Below, piece by piece: positions 1 through 5,741 of a stretch of 5,820 bases of DNA. The position numbers were made by a program, and so were the translations under genes. Numbering within the stretch: position 1 is the first letter of the stretch; each line of letters opens with the position of its first letter. The stretch is from JBEKDJ01 sp050014415 (GTDB taxonomy: Bacteria; Desulfobacterota; BSN033; UBA1163). The DNA is taken from assembly GCA_050014415.1 (NCBI GenBank), contig JBEKDJ010000314.1, forward strand, positions 1 to 5,820, written 5' to 3'. Below the pieces are notes generated by a model. That model was not told where the DNA came from. It ran no database searches and was given only the letters and a program-made list of their open reading frames with translations.

Positions 1-45
1 CCGCCAGCCGGGCATGATTATGTTATCACTGTGAAAATGAAGTAA
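1..45 (+). CDS. Possible 3' end of an upstream gene (partial)
   Basis: Frame 1 is open from the window edge to a TAA at 43-45 and would encode the C-terminal residues PPAGHDYVITVKMK. The alternation of hydrophobic and polar residues in DYVITVKMK would suit a terminal beta strand, but 14 codons are too few to name a family. The other two forward frames stop within the first 35 bases. No clear terminator follows, so this is only a plausible gene end. Confidence 0.25.
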   Translation, partial: PPAGHDYVITVKMK

Positions 46-343
46 AGAATCCCCTAAAGAGCATACCCCCACAAGCTTCCCACCTTGTTATGACATTCCC
101 TTTTAGAAATCGTTAACCTTTGAGGTTGTCCTGAGGTGAAGATAAGTAGGCGTTATCAGCACAACAAACTCCTCCTGGAATAAACCATTGACAAACCAAT
201 CATCACTTTGTAGATTACAACTCATAATAAAGGTGTCTATCCGAGGCTGACCAGGGATAATAAACTGAAGAAGGTATATTTCCCTCACAAATTGTTGCAG
301 AAATATAAATTAGAATGTTAGTACGCTGTATAGCACCAACACA
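46..343. other. Intergenic region without a convincing gene
   Basis: This AT-rich stretch separates the possible upstream gene end from the hydrolase gene. A 61-codon GTG-initiated frame exists on the - strand (103-288), but it has no Shine-Dalgarno sequence and matches no family I recognise. A small hairpin, AACCT-TTG-AGGTT (115-127), has no T-run and does not look like a terminator. I could not find a well-spaced sigma-70 promoter for the hydrolase; TTGCAG (295-300) and TAGAAT (311-316) are both present but only 10 bases apart. Confidence 0.5.
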
Positions 344-366
344 ATGCCAAAATCCATTGGAGAAGA

Positions 367-370
367 GGAG
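367..370 (+). promoter_or_regulatory. Ribosome-binding site deciding the hydrolase start
   Basis: GGAG lies 9 bases before the ATG at 380. The in-frame ATG at 344 has no purine-rich sequence at a suitable distance upstream (it is preceded by GTATAGCACCAACACA). The encoded family similarity also begins just after the ATG at 380, so the downstream start is preferred. Confidence 0.6.
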
Positions 371-379
371 AATGGGAGA

Positions 380-1225
380 ATGAAACATCAAGAAGGATTC
401 CTAAAAGGTGTTCGGGATGCCAAGATCTATTTCCAGAGCTGGTTGCCGGAAAGTGAGCCCAAAGCAGTGTTACTCATTGTTCACGGGGTGGCTGAACATA
501 GTGGCCGATACTTGAACGTAGTTAATCACTTCGTCCCGCTGGGCTACGCCGTATATGGAATCGATCACCTCGGTCATGGCAAATCAGAGGGCATAAGAGT
601 GTACGTCGAACACTTTGATGATTATACAAATACGCTCAAGATTTACTTTGACAGGATACGCGGTTGGCAATCTGACAGACCGATCTTCTTGGTTGGGCAC
701 AGCATGGGTGGACTGATCAGTGCAGTGTATCTGCTTGATCACCAGGCTGAGCTGGCAGGCGCGGTTCTCTCCGGACCGGCTGTCAAAGTACCCAGCAACA
801 TCAGCCCCGCTTTCCTTCTTCTGGGCAAGATGCTGTCGGCCCTGGTGCCCAGGTTTGGGCTGCTCGGGTTGAATGTAAAGGGGGTGAGCCGAGATCCAGC
901 GGTGGTGCAAGCATATCTCAGTGATCCTTTGGTGCATACGGGAAAAACCACTACGCGTCTAGCTGCTGAAATGGTCAAGGCGATGCAGACTGTCAGTGGT
1001 CAAGCAACCAGGATTACGCTGCCGATCATGATCGTGCAAGGCGGCGCAGACAAGGTGATCGATCCGGCTGGTGCACAGATGCTGTATGGCGCGGTCAGCT
1101 CTTCGGATAAAGAGATCAGAGTCTATGACGGCTTTTACCACGAGGTGTTTAATGAACCTGAACATGACAAGGTGTTGCGCGACGTGGAGATATGGCTAGA
1201 GGCGCATCTGGGTGCTCGAAAGTAG
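380..1225 (+). CDS. Alpha/beta hydrolase, monoacylglycerol lipase-like
   Basis: This encodes a 281-residue serine hydrolase of the Hydrolase_4/PldB (monoglyceride lipase) group, which typically splits monoacylglycerols or lysophospholipids into fatty acid and glycerol or a glycerol phosphodiester. Numbering from the ATG at 380, the oxyanion-hole motif VHGVAEHSGRY is at about residues 35-45. The YGIDHLGHGKSEG block follows. The nucleophile elbow GHSMGG places catalytic Ser108, GGADKVID places the acid at Asp224, and FYHEVFNEP places His254. All three triad residues are therefore present, and the length is normal for the family. There is no signal peptide, so a cytoplasmic enzyme is expected. 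An ATG 36 bases upstream would give 293 residues but has no ribosome-binding site. The gene lies 72 bases before glpK on the same strand with no terminator between them, so co-transcription is likely. The family call is firm; the true ester substrate is inference. Confidence 0.88.
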   Translation: MKHQEGFLKGVRDAKIYFQSWLPESEPKAVLLIVHGVAEHSGRYLNVVNHFVPLGYAVYGIDHLGHGKSEGIRVYVEHFDDYTNTLKIYFDRIRGWQSDRPIFLVGHSMGGLISAVYLLDHQAELAGAVLSGPAVKVPSNISPAFLLLGKMLSALVPRFGLLGLNVKGVSRDPAVVQAYLSDPLVHTGKTTTRLAAEMVKAMQTVSGQATRITLPIMIVQGGADKVIDPAGAQMLYGAVSSSDKEIRVYDGFYHEVFNEPEHDKVLRDVEIWLEAHLGARK

Positions 1226-1285
1226 ACCCACTGGTGAGAGCGGACTGGGAAGCCCCCATTCCGCAAGATCTAGGCACTACCAGGC

Positions 1286-1293
1286 AGGAGGAG
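1286..1293 (+). promoter_or_regulatory. Ribosome-binding site of glpK
   Basis: AGGAGGAG ends 4 bases before the ATG at 1298, and its GGAGG core ends 6 bases before it. This is a strong match to the anti-Shine-Dalgarno sequence and fixes the glpK start, which is also where the conserved N-terminus of glycerol kinases begins. Confidence 0.75.
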
Positions 1294-1297
1294 AAGG

Positions 1298-2803
1298 ATG
1301 GGCCAATATATCATGGCTCTGGATCAAGGGACGACCAACTCCAGAACACTCATTTTCAACAAGGCTGGCGAGATCGTTTCATCGTCCCAGCAGGAGTTCA
1401 AACAGATCTATCCCCGACCCGGCTGGGTGGAACATGATCCCGAGCAGATCTGGACCTCCCAGCTCCAAACGATCCAGAAGGCGCTCGACAGGGCAAACTT
1501 ACGAGCCAGCGAGATTTCTGCCATCGGGATCGCCAACCAGCGGGAGACGATGGTTCTCTGGGACCGCCGAACGGGCAAGCCGATATACAACGCCATCGTC
1601 TGGCAATGCCGAAGAACCGCCGACTTCTGCAAAGAGCTTCAGGAGGAAGGATTCGACACCAGGCTGAGGGAGAAGACCGGACTGGTCACGGATGCCTATT
1701 TTTCCGGGACCAAGCTGAAGTGGGTCCTTGACCACGTACCCGGGGCAAGAAGAGAGGCGGAGAAAGGCCACCTCGCCTTTGGCACCATCGACAGTTGGCT
1801 TGTGAACAGACTCTCCGGGGGTAAGGTCCACGTCACCGATTACTCAAACGCCTCCCGAACCCTCCTGTATAATATCCACGAGTTAAAATGGGATGACGAA
1901 ATCCTGCAGCGCTTTGACATTCATCCCTCCCTCCTTCCCGAGGTTGTGCCTTCCAGTCATCCGGTGGCCTTCACGGACTTGGCAATCATGGATGAAGCCG
2001 TTCCCATCGCCGGAATCGCAGGAGATCAGCAGGCAGCCCTTTTCGGCCAGTGCTGTTTCGACCCGGGTATGGTTAAGACCACTTATGGGACTGGTTGTTT
2101 CATGCTGATGAACACCGGCGGGGAAGCTAGGCCCTCTGCATGCGGCCTCCTGACTACCATCGCCTGGGGCATGGGACGGGAAATCACCTACGCCCTTGAA
2201 GGGAGCATTTTCATCGCCGGCGCAGTCATCCAGTGGCTGAGAGACGAGCTGAAGTTAATCCGTTCTGCGGAGGAGAGCGAATATTTGGCGTCGATGGTCG
2301 AGGATTCAAATGGGGTCTATGTAGTCCCAGCGTTTGTCGGACTCGGCGCTCCTCATTGGGATCCCCATGCTCGCGGCGCCATCCTGGGACTGACGAGGGG
2401 CGTCAACCGGAGCCATCTCGTGCGTGCAGCGATTGAATCAATTGCCTTTCAGACCAAGGAGGTTGTCGACTGCATGGTCCATGACTCCGGTCTTGGCCTA
2501 ACGGAGCTCAGGGTGGATGGGGGAGCCGCCGCCAACAACCTGCTCTGTCAATTTCAAGCTGACCTCCTTGACATCTCCATCAAGCGACCGAAGGTTCTCG
2601 AAAGCACAGCCCTGGGAGTCGCTTACTTAGCCGGGCTTGCCGTCGGATACTGGCGCGACAGAAAAGAGATCTCAGCCAACTGGTCCATGGGGCGGGAATT
2701 CTTTCCCCAGATGTCTCAGGACCGGCGCCGGAAGCTCGTCATGGGCTGGGAGCGAGCGGTGGCCCGCTCGAAGAACTGGGCCTCTCCAGAACAGGAAGGA
2801 TGA
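1298..2803 (+). CDS. glpK: Glycerol kinase
   Basis: The product is a full-length 501-residue FGGY-family kinase that phosphorylates glycerol with ATP to sn-glycerol 3-phosphate in the cytoplasm. The phosphate-binding loop is LDQGTTNSR (residues 8-16). GWVEHDP follows at 42-48. ANQRET (79-84) supplies the glycerol-binding Arg82-Glu83 pair, and NAIVWQCRRT contains Trp102. Tyr134, Asp243 (catalytic base, in AGDQQAALFGQ) and Phe268 complete the set known from the E. coli enzyme. The C-terminal FGGY signature spans about residues 364-384 (GLTRGVNRSHLVRAAIES), and the adenine-site motif VDGGAAANN is at 406-414. No catalytic residue is missing. The loop before VPIAG lacks both the GGKGGTR-type fructose-1,6-bisphosphate site of enteric enzymes and the histidine phosphorylated by HPr in Firmicutes, so control may be mainly transcriptional (inference). 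The gene follows a lipase-like hydrolase that could supply glycerol. Confidence 0.97.
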   Translation: MGQYIMALDQGTTNSRTLIFNKAGEIVSSSQQEFKQIYPRPGWVEHDPEQIWTSQLQTIQKALDRANLRASEISAIGIANQRETMVLWDRRTGKPIYNAIVWQCRRTADFCKELQEEGFDTRLREKTGLVTDAYFSGTKLKWVLDHVPGARREAEKGHLAFGTIDSWLVNRLSGGKVHVTDYSNASRTLLYNIHELKWDDEILQRFDIHPSLLPEVVPSSHPVAFTDLAIMDEAVPIAGIAGDQQAALFGQCCFDPGMVKTTYGTGCFMLMNTGGEARPSACGLLTTIAWGMGREITYALEGSIFIAGAVIQWLRDELKLIRSAEESEYLASMVEDSNGVYVVPAFVGLGAPHWDPHARGAILGLTRGVNRSHLVRAAIESIAFQTKEVVDCMVHDSGLGLTELRVDGGAAANNLLCQFQADLLDISIKRPKVLESTALGVAYLAGLAVGYWRDRKEISANWSMGREFFPQMSQDRRRKLVMGWERAVARSKNWASPEQEG

Positions 2804-2816
2804 GGGCGGGGCAAAA

Positions 2817-2843
2817 ATGCACTGGCAGAAGGAAACTAATTAG
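2817..2843 (+). pseudogene. Possible truncated gene start after glpK
   Basis: An ATG lies 13 bases after the glpK stop, preceded by the purine-rich GAGGGCGGGG. This is the spacing expected for the next gene of an operon. The frame reads MHWQKETN and then meets TAG. That TAG is part of the left terminal repeat of the element beginning at 2837. The simplest reading is that insertion of the element, with or without a later deletion, cut off a downstream gene and left only its first codons. In glpK operons the next gene is often a glycerol-3-phosphate dehydrogenase, but eight residues cannot identify it. Chance is a real alternative. Confidence 0.22.
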
Positions 2844-2979
2844 TGTCTGTCCATAAACAGCCTTTTCCGTCATGCCGGACTTGATCCGGCATCCAGAAAG
2901 TCTTGAAAGTACTGGATTCCGGCTTTCGCCGGAATGACGATTCTGATTGCGGCCTCAATTCATAAACAGACTCTAATTA
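2837..2979. mobile_element. MITE-like element with terminal inverted repeats
   Basis: The 143-base stretch is bounded by TAATTAGTGTCTGT (2837-2850) and the inverted ACAGACTCTAATTA (2966-2979), which match at 13 of 14 positions. Inside the ends, CATAAACAG occurs twice in direct orientation (2852-2860 and 2961-2969). The centre holds a large two-lobed palindrome (2868-2939). The element encodes no protein. Terminal inverted repeats, small size, no coding capacity and a foldable core are the hallmarks of a non-autonomous miniature transposable element moved in trans. I see no certain target-site duplication. Similar palindromes are common between genes in Desulfobacterota and other environmental bacteria. 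Confidence 0.7.
2868..2939. repeat. Two-lobed intergenic palindrome of the CGTCATxCCGG type
   Basis: The left arm (2868-2896) begins CGTCATGCCGG and ends CATCCAG. The right arm (2912-2939) begins CTGGATTCCGG and ends GGAATGACG. The arms are near reverse complements of each other, and each also contains its own small hairpin: TGCCGGA...TCCGGCA on the left and TTCCGGC...GCCGGAA on the right. The single strand can therefore fold either as one long stem or as a pair of hairpins, a form typical of dispersed repeats. It lies just beyond glpK and could also shield the 3' end of the mRNA. There is no T-run, so it is not a classical intrinsic terminator. Confidence 0.8.
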
Positions 2980-3089
2980 AATGCATTAAATGATTTGTCA
3001 GTTATGGGTTTTCAAGAAAGTAAGTTATCTAATGAATCTCAATCTGTCCCTAATATGACACCTGAAGTCCCCCGAACCCTGAGGATGTC

Positions 3090-3509
3090 GGATTTAGTGA
3101 TGTGCACACCCGGGCTCATGTTTACCGCGCCATTCTGGAAGGGCTAGCCTATGCTCTAAGAGAAGGGAAGGAACGCACCGAAAAGCGGAGCGGCGTTCCT
3201 ATTATGGACCTGAGGGTTGCCGGGGGAGGCAGCCAGTGCAATGCTGCCATGCAGTTGACTGCGGATGTCTTCGGTATAACTGCTTCCCGGCCGCATCTTT
3301 ACGAGGCTTCGGGACTGGGAGCGGCCATGGATGCTGCAGTGGGTGTTAAGATTCACCTCGATTTCAAGACTGTGGGAGTTGACATGACGCACATGGGCGA
3401 AAGGTTCGAACCCGACCCGAAAACTTGCCAGATCTACGACGAGCTTTATCATCAGGTCTATCTCCAGATGTACAACCGGCTGCGCCCGCTTAATCAAAAT
3501 ATCCGTTGA
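3090..3509 (+). pseudogene. C-terminal remnant of an FGGY-family carbohydrate kinase
   Basis: About 140 residues match the C-terminal part of an FGGY sugar kinase. GFSDVHTRAHVYRAILEG is the FGGY signature region. LRVAGGGSQCNAAM is the nucleotide-site motif, and ASGLGAAMDAAVG follows. The tail RFEPDPKTCQIYDELY is usual in roughly 500-residue relatives. The whole N-terminal domain, including the phosphate loop and the sugar-binding residues, is missing, so the product cannot be an active kinase. Family-like sequence starts at about 3090, ahead of the GTG at 3102 that could serve as a start. The frame upstream is open only to a TGA at 3063-3065, and I see no good ribosome-binding site. It differs from the adjacent glpK in key motifs (AGGGSQCN versus DGGAAANN), so it is not a copy of it but the remains of a different kinase. 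The surviving frame has no stop or frameshift, which suggests recent truncation. Confidence 0.8.
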
Positions 3510-3592
3510 ATTTTATGAAGCAGTGATCGGTAAATCTACCCTTGGAACTATCGCCAAAAAACCACAGAGCCATCGACGGTGCATTAAGTACT

Positions 3593-3627
3593 TCCTGTAT
3601 TGCACACAGGATATGTTCCTGAAACAT
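3593..3627. repeat. Two adjacent short inverted repeats upstream of the promoter
   Basis: TCCTGT (3593-3598) and ACAGGA (3606-3611) form a 6-base inverted repeat with a 7-base spacer. ATGTT (3613-3617) and AACAT (3623-3627) follow at once with a 5-base spacer. Neither is followed by a T-run, so neither is an obvious terminator for the kinase remnant. They could be protein-binding sites or weak hairpins; at this length chance cannot be excluded. Confidence 0.35.
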
Positions 3628-3630
3628 GCT

Positions 3631-3659
3631 TGACTTTAATCGATAATCATTAATAGTCA
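3631..3659. promoter_or_regulatory. 29-base palindrome just upstream of the -35 box, candidate operator
   Basis: TGACTTTAAT (3631-3640) and ATTAATAGTCA (3649-3659) are reverse complements over 10 pairs with one extra A in the right arm, around an 8-base centre. The palindrome ends 9 bases before the -35 hexamer of the promoter at 3669. That is a normal place for an activator or repressor dimer to bind. No known regulator consensus is recognised, so the role is inferred from symmetry and position only. Confidence 0.45.
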
Positions 3660-3668
3660 CTTGTCTTC

Positions 3669-3697
3669 TTGACATATTATTCCAATTTTCCTATATT
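3669..3697 (+). promoter_or_regulatory. Sigma-70-type promoter for the beta-helix protein gene
   Basis: A perfect TTGACA (3669-3674) and TATATT (3692-3697, one mismatch to TATAAT) are separated by exactly 17 bases. Transcription should begin near 3703-3706, giving a leader of about 77 bases before the ATG at 3781. This is the best promoter match in the window and marks the beta-helix gene as its own transcription unit. Confidence 0.78.
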
Positions 3698-3703
3698 GGA
3701 CTC

Positions 3704-3745
3704 ACCTAAGAGGGAGTTCCTGCCAATTAGGTTTAAAGTTTTTTT
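3704..3745 (+). promoter_or_regulatory. Leader hairpin followed by a T7 run
   Basis: ACCTAA (3704-3709) can pair with TTAGGT (3727-3732), with a possible inner AGG/CCT pairing. A run of seven T (3739-3745) follows 6 bases later. The hairpin would sit at the very 5' end of the predicted transcript. It could stabilise the mRNA or act as a weak attenuator-like element; the AT-rich stem and the gap before the T-run argue against an efficient terminator. Confidence 0.35.
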
Positions 3746-3766
3746 GATTCGGGGACGAAGAAGGAG

Positions 3767-3772
3767 AGGAGG
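3767..3772 (+). promoter_or_regulatory. Consensus ribosome-binding site of the beta-helix gene
   Basis: A perfect AGGAGG ends 8 bases before the ATG at 3781. It settles the start, which also gives a proper signal peptide directly after the initiator methionine. Confidence 0.85.
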
Positions 3773-3780
3773 CAAATCGT

Positions 3781-5622
3781 ATGAGAGGAAAATCTTATTA
3801 CGGGCTCTTGATGAGTACTTTTTTGCTGACATTCATTATTGCCTTACCAGCAACGGCGGCGCAACTATTTGTTAGTTCTCATGGAACGGGTACCACCTGC
3901 ACCCAGGGGAATCCGTGTACGCTGCAGACAGCTTTGGCACAAGCCAACGATAATGACACCCACTATCTAGCCCGCGGCACTTATACAGGAGCCGGTGACG
4001 CCGTGATCACAGTCACGAAAAGCGTCATGCTCTACGGGGGCTGGGATGGCAGCACTCGTAGACCACTATTAAGAGACCCAGAAGCCTACCCTACCACGGT
4101 GCAAGGGGAGGACCAGCGCCAGGGGATATCTATCAGCGGAAATATTACACCTACAATAGACGGCTTTATCGTCACTGGCGGTAAGGCACCGGATGGGGGT
4201 GGCATATATATCAAAAATGCGTCACCTCTGATCAAAAACAACATCATCACGACGAACCGAACGATCACAGGTTACTATGAAGATGGCCGAGGTGGTGGCG
4301 TCTTTGTGCAGGGGACGAGCACTGCCGTGATCGTAAATAACAAAATTCTCAACAACAATTCTGGATATGGTGGAGGAATTTACAGTGCAGATAGCGGGGG
4401 CGTTACCGTCGAAGATAATTTAATTACCCGAAATACGGCTTCTCATCGAGCAGGTGGCATCTTGGCAGAACGTAGTCCTGACATCATTTTGAGGAACATT
4501 GTCTCTTCAAATACAGCTGCTGAGGATGCGGGGGGCATCCTGGTATGGGACGCAGCCCCTAGATTGGAGGAGAATCACATTTTCGACAATACTGCAACCA
4601 GTGGTGGGGGGATTAGTCTGGGATACAATGCTACTCCAAGCCTTTTTAATAATCTGTTCGTCACGAATGCCAAAGATGGAATCGCGGTATTCTCCTCATC
4701 GCCAGTCATTGCGAACAATACCATCGTCGGAAACGGGTTATCCGGTTCCGGATATGGCGTCTATCTCTATAGCGATGCCGATTGTGATCCGCCTTACTGT
4801 ACGACGACGACGATTACTAATAATATTATTGTGAGCTACGGAATCGGCATCTCTGTTTCTGGCCCTACCACAGCAGTCATTGACTATAATGATGCCTGGG
4901 GCAATATAACAGCCAATGACTCGCTCTCGGACAGTGTGGCAATAGGCACACACAATATTTCATTAGATCCTCTGTTTAACAACGTTGCAACGGACGACTA
5001 CCACTTGAAAAAAGGGTCTCCCTGCATCGACGCTGGCATTGACGCAGGAGTCACTATCGATATCGATGGCGACCTGCGAGATGATGGAAGCCCTGATATC
5101 GGGGCATACGAATATATTCCAGTCAGCCCCAAGGAAGGGACCATCGGTACAAAGATTCACATTTACGATCTTGGGTTTGGTACAAGAAAAGGCAAGGTTT
5201 TGGTCGGAAATGTTGCGCCCAAGATTCTCGAATGGACCGATTCGTCTATCGGATGTCAGTTAACAAAGGCCCCTTCTCCTGGAACTTATGATGTGACCAT
5301 TCAACCTCAAGCCAAAGGATCCTCTCCCATTGTTATGCTGAATGGCTTTACCGTGAAATCCCCTGAGATCGGATCTGTTGAACCAAGTAGTGGTTCAGCC
5401 GGAGCTGAAATCACAATCATTGGTTCCTTCTTTGGGACGAAGAAGGGCAAGGTCACTTTGGGTGGGAAAAGCTGCAAAGTACTCCATTGGACAATGGTCA
5501 CAACGACCGGAGAAAGTGAGATTCAATTTGTCGTTCCCAAAGGACTCACCCCGGGAACTTATGAGCTAAAAGTGACTACCACCGGCGTAGGATCGGATAC
5601 AGGGAATTTCACCGTTGAATGA
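3781..5622 (+). CDS. Secreted right-handed parallel beta-helix protein with two IPT/TIG domains
   Basis: This is a 613-residue exported protein. Residues 1-27 are a Sec signal peptide: MRGKSYYG, a hydrophobic core, and cleavage near LPATAA. An N-terminal cap block (about 28-90) contains NPCTLQTALAQAN, ARGTYTG and LYGGWDGS, usual at the start of this class of beta-helix. About nine rungs follow, marked by GGGIY-like turns near residues 139, 171, 197, 224, 250, 275, 299, 325 and 353, mostly 24-28 residues apart, with Asn-rich N-N-x-I ladders as in PbH1 repeats. The helix closes with SPCIDAG (413-419) and DGSPDIGAYEY (435-445). Two IPT/TIG immunoglobulin-like domains follow (about 447-525 and 528-612), each with FGT(R/K)KGKV and PGTY. 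There is no C-terminal anchor, transmembrane segment or sorting tag, so release or non-covalent surface attachment is likely. Beta-helices often bind or cleave polysaccharides, but I see no catalytic motif; the substrate is unknown. Cys40/Cys46 and Cys335/Cys340 could form disulfides. Confidence 0.92.
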   Translation: MRGKSYYGLLMSTFLLTFIIALPATAAQLFVSSHGTGTTCTQGNPCTLQTALAQANDNDTHYLARGTYTGAGDAVITVTKSVMLYGGWDGSTRRPLLRDPEAYPTTVQGEDQRQGISISGNITPTIDGFIVTGGKAPDGGGIYIKNASPLIKNNIITTNRTITGYYEDGRGGGVFVQGTSTAVIVNNKILNNNSGYGGGIYSADSGGVTVEDNLITRNTASHRAGGILAERSPDIILRNIVSSNTAAEDAGGILVWDAAPRLEENHIFDNTATSGGGISLGYNATPSLFNNLFVTNAKDGIAVFSSSPVIANNTIVGNGLSGSGYGVYLYSDADCDPPYCTTTTITNNIIVSYGIGISVSGPTTAVIDYNDAWGNITANDSLSDSVAIGTHNISLDPLFNNVATDDYHLKKGSPCIDAGIDAGVTIDIDGDLRDDGSPDIGAYEYIPVSPKEGTIGTKIHIYDLGFGTRKGKVLVGNVAPKILEWTDSSIGCQLTKAPSPGTYDVTIQPQAKGSSPIVMLNGFTVKSPEIGSVEPSSGSAGAEITIIGSFFGTKKGKVTLGGKSCKVLHWTMVTTTGESEIQFVVPKGLTPGTYELKVTTTGVGSDTGNFTVE

Positions 5623-5700
5623 GGTGGGGTGATTCATTGCGGCAACCTTTATCCTCCTAATATCGAAATGGGAGAGTCGGTACTCAGAAAGTAATGAGTG

Positions 5701-5731
5701 AGGCAGAGTCAGAAATGGCTCTGCCTTTTTT
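5701..5731 (+). terminator. Intrinsic terminator after the beta-helix gene
   Basis: AGGCAGAGTC (5701-5710) pairs with GGCTCTGCCT (5717-5726) in a 10-pair stem including one G-T pair, around the 6-base loop AGAAAT. The T-run is 5726-5731. It starts 79 bases after the TGA of the beta-helix gene. A smaller inverted repeat, ACTCA (5682-5686) with TGAGT (5695-5699), stands just before it. The T-run is only on the + strand side, so the terminator serves the + strand. Confidence 0.92.
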
Positions 5732-5741
5732 CGTCATAAAT

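Noticed and set aside
115..127. AACCT-TTG-AGGTT hairpin as a terminator for the upstream gene
   Set aside because: The stem is only five pairs and no T-run follows.
103..288. 61-codon frame on the - strand in the left intergenic region
   Set aside because: It starts with GTG, has no Shine-Dalgarno sequence, matches no known family and lies in AT-rich sequence where such frames arise by chance.
584..1165. Several - strand frames opposite the hydrolase gene
   Set aside because: They are antisense shadows of a gene whose + strand product has all catalytic motifs.
1192..1667. + strand frames overlapping the hydrolase end and the glpK start in other phases
   Set aside because: They overlap a clear glycerol kinase frame, have arginine- and serine-rich low-quality translations and no family features.
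2868..2939. CRISPR-like or terminator reading of the palindromic repeat
   Set aside because: There is only one unit with no spacer array, and no T-run follows the stem.
3102..3509. The FGGY remnant as an intact small gene starting at GTG 3102
   Set aside because: Family-like residues continue upstream of that GTG and the entire catalytic N-terminal domain is absent, so a truncated gene is the better explanation.
3490..3675. 61-codon frame on the - strand between the kinase remnant and the beta-helix gene
   Set aside because: It overlaps the end of the FGGY remnant, the palindromes and the -35 box of a strong promoter, and its sequence is unlike any family I know.
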